Below are positions 5,441 through 7,251 of a stretch of 7,251 bases of DNA, piece after piece (position 1 is the stretch's first letter; each line of letters starts with the position of its first letter). Under the pieces are notes generated by a model. That model saw only the letters and a program-made list of their open reading frames with translations, had not been told where the DNA came from and ran no database searches. The DNA is from Cytophagales bacterium. GTDB taxonomy: Bacteria; Bacteroidota; Bacteroidia; Cytophagales; 172606-1. The stretch spans positions 1 through 7,251 of the forward strand of contig JALOMD010000125.1 in the NCBI GenBank assembly GCA_025455595.1, in the 5' to 3' direction. A program made the position numbers and the translations under genes.

Positions 5441-7251
5441 ATGCCCAAATCCCTATTAATTCAAAGCTCGCAGGTGCGCAACGGCGACCGGGGCAAGTGG
5501 AACAAGTTCGACCAACAGAAGCCGTACATCCAAGGCATCCAGACCGGAGACATGGCCACGCAGGAAATTGACGCGGCCACGCTCAACACCATGATTTCGG
5601 GTGTGCCTACGCCTTGGGCACGGGCACGGCTGTTCGGCTTCGCCCTCAAGTACACCCAGGAAGACCCCAACATCCGCACCACCGGACTGATCAAGTTCTA
5701 CAACTCGCTCATTGCCGAGTGGAAAGGACTGATTGCGTGCCTCGCGTTGTTTCCGAACCGCATCAAAGTGGCCGCGCCGCTGGCGTTGGACTTCCAGAAC
5801 ATCAACGACTTGTACTCTATCCCGACTTCGTTGGGACGGATGCTATTCGACGACACCGACCTGTGGACCGAACCCGATGCCCTGAACCGCAACGACCCGA
5901 ACGCCAAGCCCGCTGTGCAACTGGTCTATTACAACGGCAAGCTCATCGGCGGCACTTCGCCGTATTCGCTGGTGTTTCCGGCGGCGGCCTACGCCAACCT
6001 GCCCGAAGCGTCGGACATCGGCTGGTACCGCAACGGCCGTTTCGACGACCCGCTCACCTACGGCAACCTCGGTGCCGACGACCTGAAGAAGCTCTACCTG
6101 CTGGTCAAGACCATCACGGCCCGCATTCCGGCGTTTGAGCAAAAAATCAACCAAAACCGCAACGGCAAAGTGGCGTTGTCGCTGTTGGGGCTGCGGGAAT
6201 TCACGCAGAAATTTGCCGAGGAAATCAAGGCCAAGGCACCGAACATTGAGGAAAGCGGCACGCTGGACGGCGAACTGAACTTCGCCGCGCCGTACCAGGA
6301 TTTGTTCGCCGTCAAGTCGGGCTATTATTTCCTCAACGGCGCGTTTTTCCTCAACGACCCCGGCGGCGGTGCGGTGGAGATTGACCCGAAATCGCTGCTG
6401 CTCGACTCGGAGACGGTTTCGCAGTTCTTCACCGAAGACGAAACCCAGCCGCTCGACAACGCGGCCGTGCATTACCTGAAGGCCCGCGACCTGAGCCGCA
6501 ACGAAGACCTGTACTTTCCGCTGCCGTTGAGCCGGTCGGCCATCCTGCTGTTCCAGAACAACTTGGCCGACTTGCTGCAAGGCAAAAAGGATTTCCACCA
6601 ACTCTACGCCGAGTTGAAGCCAAACGAATACAAGCTCAAGGTGCGCATCCGCCTGTACGTGGGCGACAAGCACATGACCCCCATTGAGCGGGAATACAAA
6701 ATCGAGCCGATGGACACCGGCCGCCATGTGATTCTGTGGCCCAACTTCGTGTCCGAACACTGGCAGAACTACTACCTGTACAACGAAGTGCCCGCCAACG
6801 ACACGTCGGTGAAAGTGGTGCCGTTTTTCAAACGTTGGGAAAACCCGTGGCGCATCGTCACCAACGAAAAAGGGCAGTTCGTCTATGGCGAAGGCTCGGC
6901 GACGGACGCGTTCAAGTTCACGCAAGACAACGGCCTGCCCGAAAAACGCCTCGAAGGCGACAAGTTGGTCTATTATCCCATCGGCAAGTCGGGCGACCTG
7001 CACAAGTACGAGGTCTATCGGTTCAACCAGCCGCTGGCGGGACTTGAAATCCGCAAGAACGCGGGCGGCACCGACCAGGTTATCGGCTACCTGATGTCCA
7101 AAAACGCCACCGAAAGTTTCAAAGACCTGTCGGGCACGCACACGCCGGAATACATCCGCAACCGCCGCGCCACCATCGGCGTGGACTTCGGCTCCAACAA
7201 CTCGTGCCTGAGCTACTCGGTGGACGGCGTGGTGAAGCCGTTCACGTTCAA
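5441..7251 (+). CDS. Large protein: unknown N-terminal region fused to Hsp70-like ATPase (3' end outside window)
   Basis: The frame is open from the ATG at 5441 to the window end (603 complete codons). An in-frame stop at 5420-5422 makes this the first ATG. Residues 579-596 (IGVDFGSNNSC, then SVDG) match the phosphate-1 loop of Hsp70-type actin-fold ATPases, whose DnaK version reads IGIDLGTTNSC; the nucleotide-binding domain therefore starts at about residue 577 and continues past the window. The first ~577 residues are not a family I can name. They have no signal peptide and no membrane helix, so the protein is probably cytoplasmic. Distinctive stretches include ISGVPTPWARARLFGFAL (52-69), AEWKGLIACLALF (92-104), LIGGTSPYSLVFPAA (168-182) and VILWPNFVSEHWQNYYLYNE (430-449). 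It is markedly GC-rich compared with the glycosyltransferase and toxin genes. Possible roles are a specialised chaperone or a conflict or assembly ATPase; the sequence does not decide. Confidence 0.85.
   Translation, partial: MPKSLLIQSSQVRNGDRGKWNKFDQQKPYIQGIQTGDMATQEIDAATLNTMISGVPTPWARARLFGFALKYTQEDPNIRTTGLIKFYNSLIAEWKGLIACLALFPNRIKVAAPLALDFQNINDLYSIPTSLGRMLFDDTDLWTEPDALNRNDPNAKPAVQLVYYNGKLIGGTSPYSLVFPAAAYANLPEASDIGWYRNGRFDDPLTYGNLGADDLKKLYLLVKTITARIPAFEQKINQNRNGKVALSLLGLREFTQKFAEEIKAKAPNIEESGTLDGELNFAAPYQDLFAVKSGYYFLNGAFFLNDPGGGAVEIDPKSLLLDSETVSQFFTEDETQPLDNAAVHYLKARDLSRNEDLYFPLPLSRSAILLFQNNLADLLQGKKDFHQLYAELKPNEYKLKVRIRLYVGDKHMTPIEREYKIEPMDTGRHVILWPNFVSEHWQNYYLYNEVPANDTSVKVVPFFKRWENPWRIVTNEKGQFVYGEGSATDAFKFTQDNGLPEKRLEGDKLVYYPIGKSGDLHKYEVYRFNQPLAGLEIRKNAGGTDQVIGYLMSKNATESFKDLSGTHTPEYIRNRRATIGVDFGSNNSCLSYSVDGVVKPFTF

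Noticed and set aside
5843..7141. 432-codon open frame on the minus strand
   Set aside because: It is antisense to the Hsp70-like gene and arises from that gene's GC-rich third positions. Its translation is Val/Gln/Arg-rich without domain motifs, while the + strand frame has a clear ATPase motif.

Overview
The window looks like chromosomal DNA from a member of the Bacteroidota. The clues are the absence of Shine-Dalgarno sequences before any gene, intergenic spaces filled with small inverted repeats and heptanucleotide tandem repeats, a signal peptide ending just before Gln (SPISA|QQ), and protein families common in that phylum (GH172/DUF2961 enzymes, DUF2281-PIN toxin-antitoxin pairs, four-helix membrane proteins of unknown function). 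Genus cannot be assigned. All six supported genes are on the + strand.

Layout. Bases 1-633 hold no credible gene but are dense in repeats: two identical 18-nt palindromes, a hairpin, and two diverged copies of a ~116-bp element in opposite orientation with terminal inverted repeats. Bases 634-2247 encode a multi-membrane-spanning GT-C glycosyltransferase (GT39/ArnT-like). Bases 2248-2813 are non-coding, with several small hairpins, a ~105-bp inverted repeat and more copies of a dispersed 12-mer. Bases 2814-3332 encode a small four-helix membrane protein. Two tandem hairpins follow, then a secreted GH172 (DUF2961) glycosidase at 3501-4643. Bases 4723-5309 carry a translationally coupled DUF2281 antitoxin/PIN toxin pair. 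Two adjacent 7-nt-period tandem arrays (5365-5431) lead into the last gene, which starts at 5441 and runs off the window.

The most interesting gene is this last one. Its first ~577 residues match nothing I recognise. They are followed directly by an Hsp70-type phosphate-1 motif (IGVDFGSNNSC, residues 579-589), so an actin-fold ATPase domain begins just as the window ends. In ordinary DnaK this motif lies within the first ~20 residues. The protein is therefore a very large fusion of an unknown region to an Hsp70-like ATPase, and its downstream neighbours, outside the window, would be the place to look for a multi-gene system.

The second signal is non-coding. The 12-mer CGTTTTRGGCAA occurs 11 times exactly (either strand) in this window, always between genes, often as facing pairs that form hairpins. 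It is also part of the 116-bp elements.

The genes do not form one pathway. The glycosyltransferase, the membrane protein and the glycosidase appear to be separate transcription units divided by repeats; only the toxin-antitoxin pair is a clear operon. Base composition differs sharply between genes (a 60-base sample of the glycosyltransferase has 25 G+C, one of the Hsp70-like gene has 40), so the window is a mosaic.
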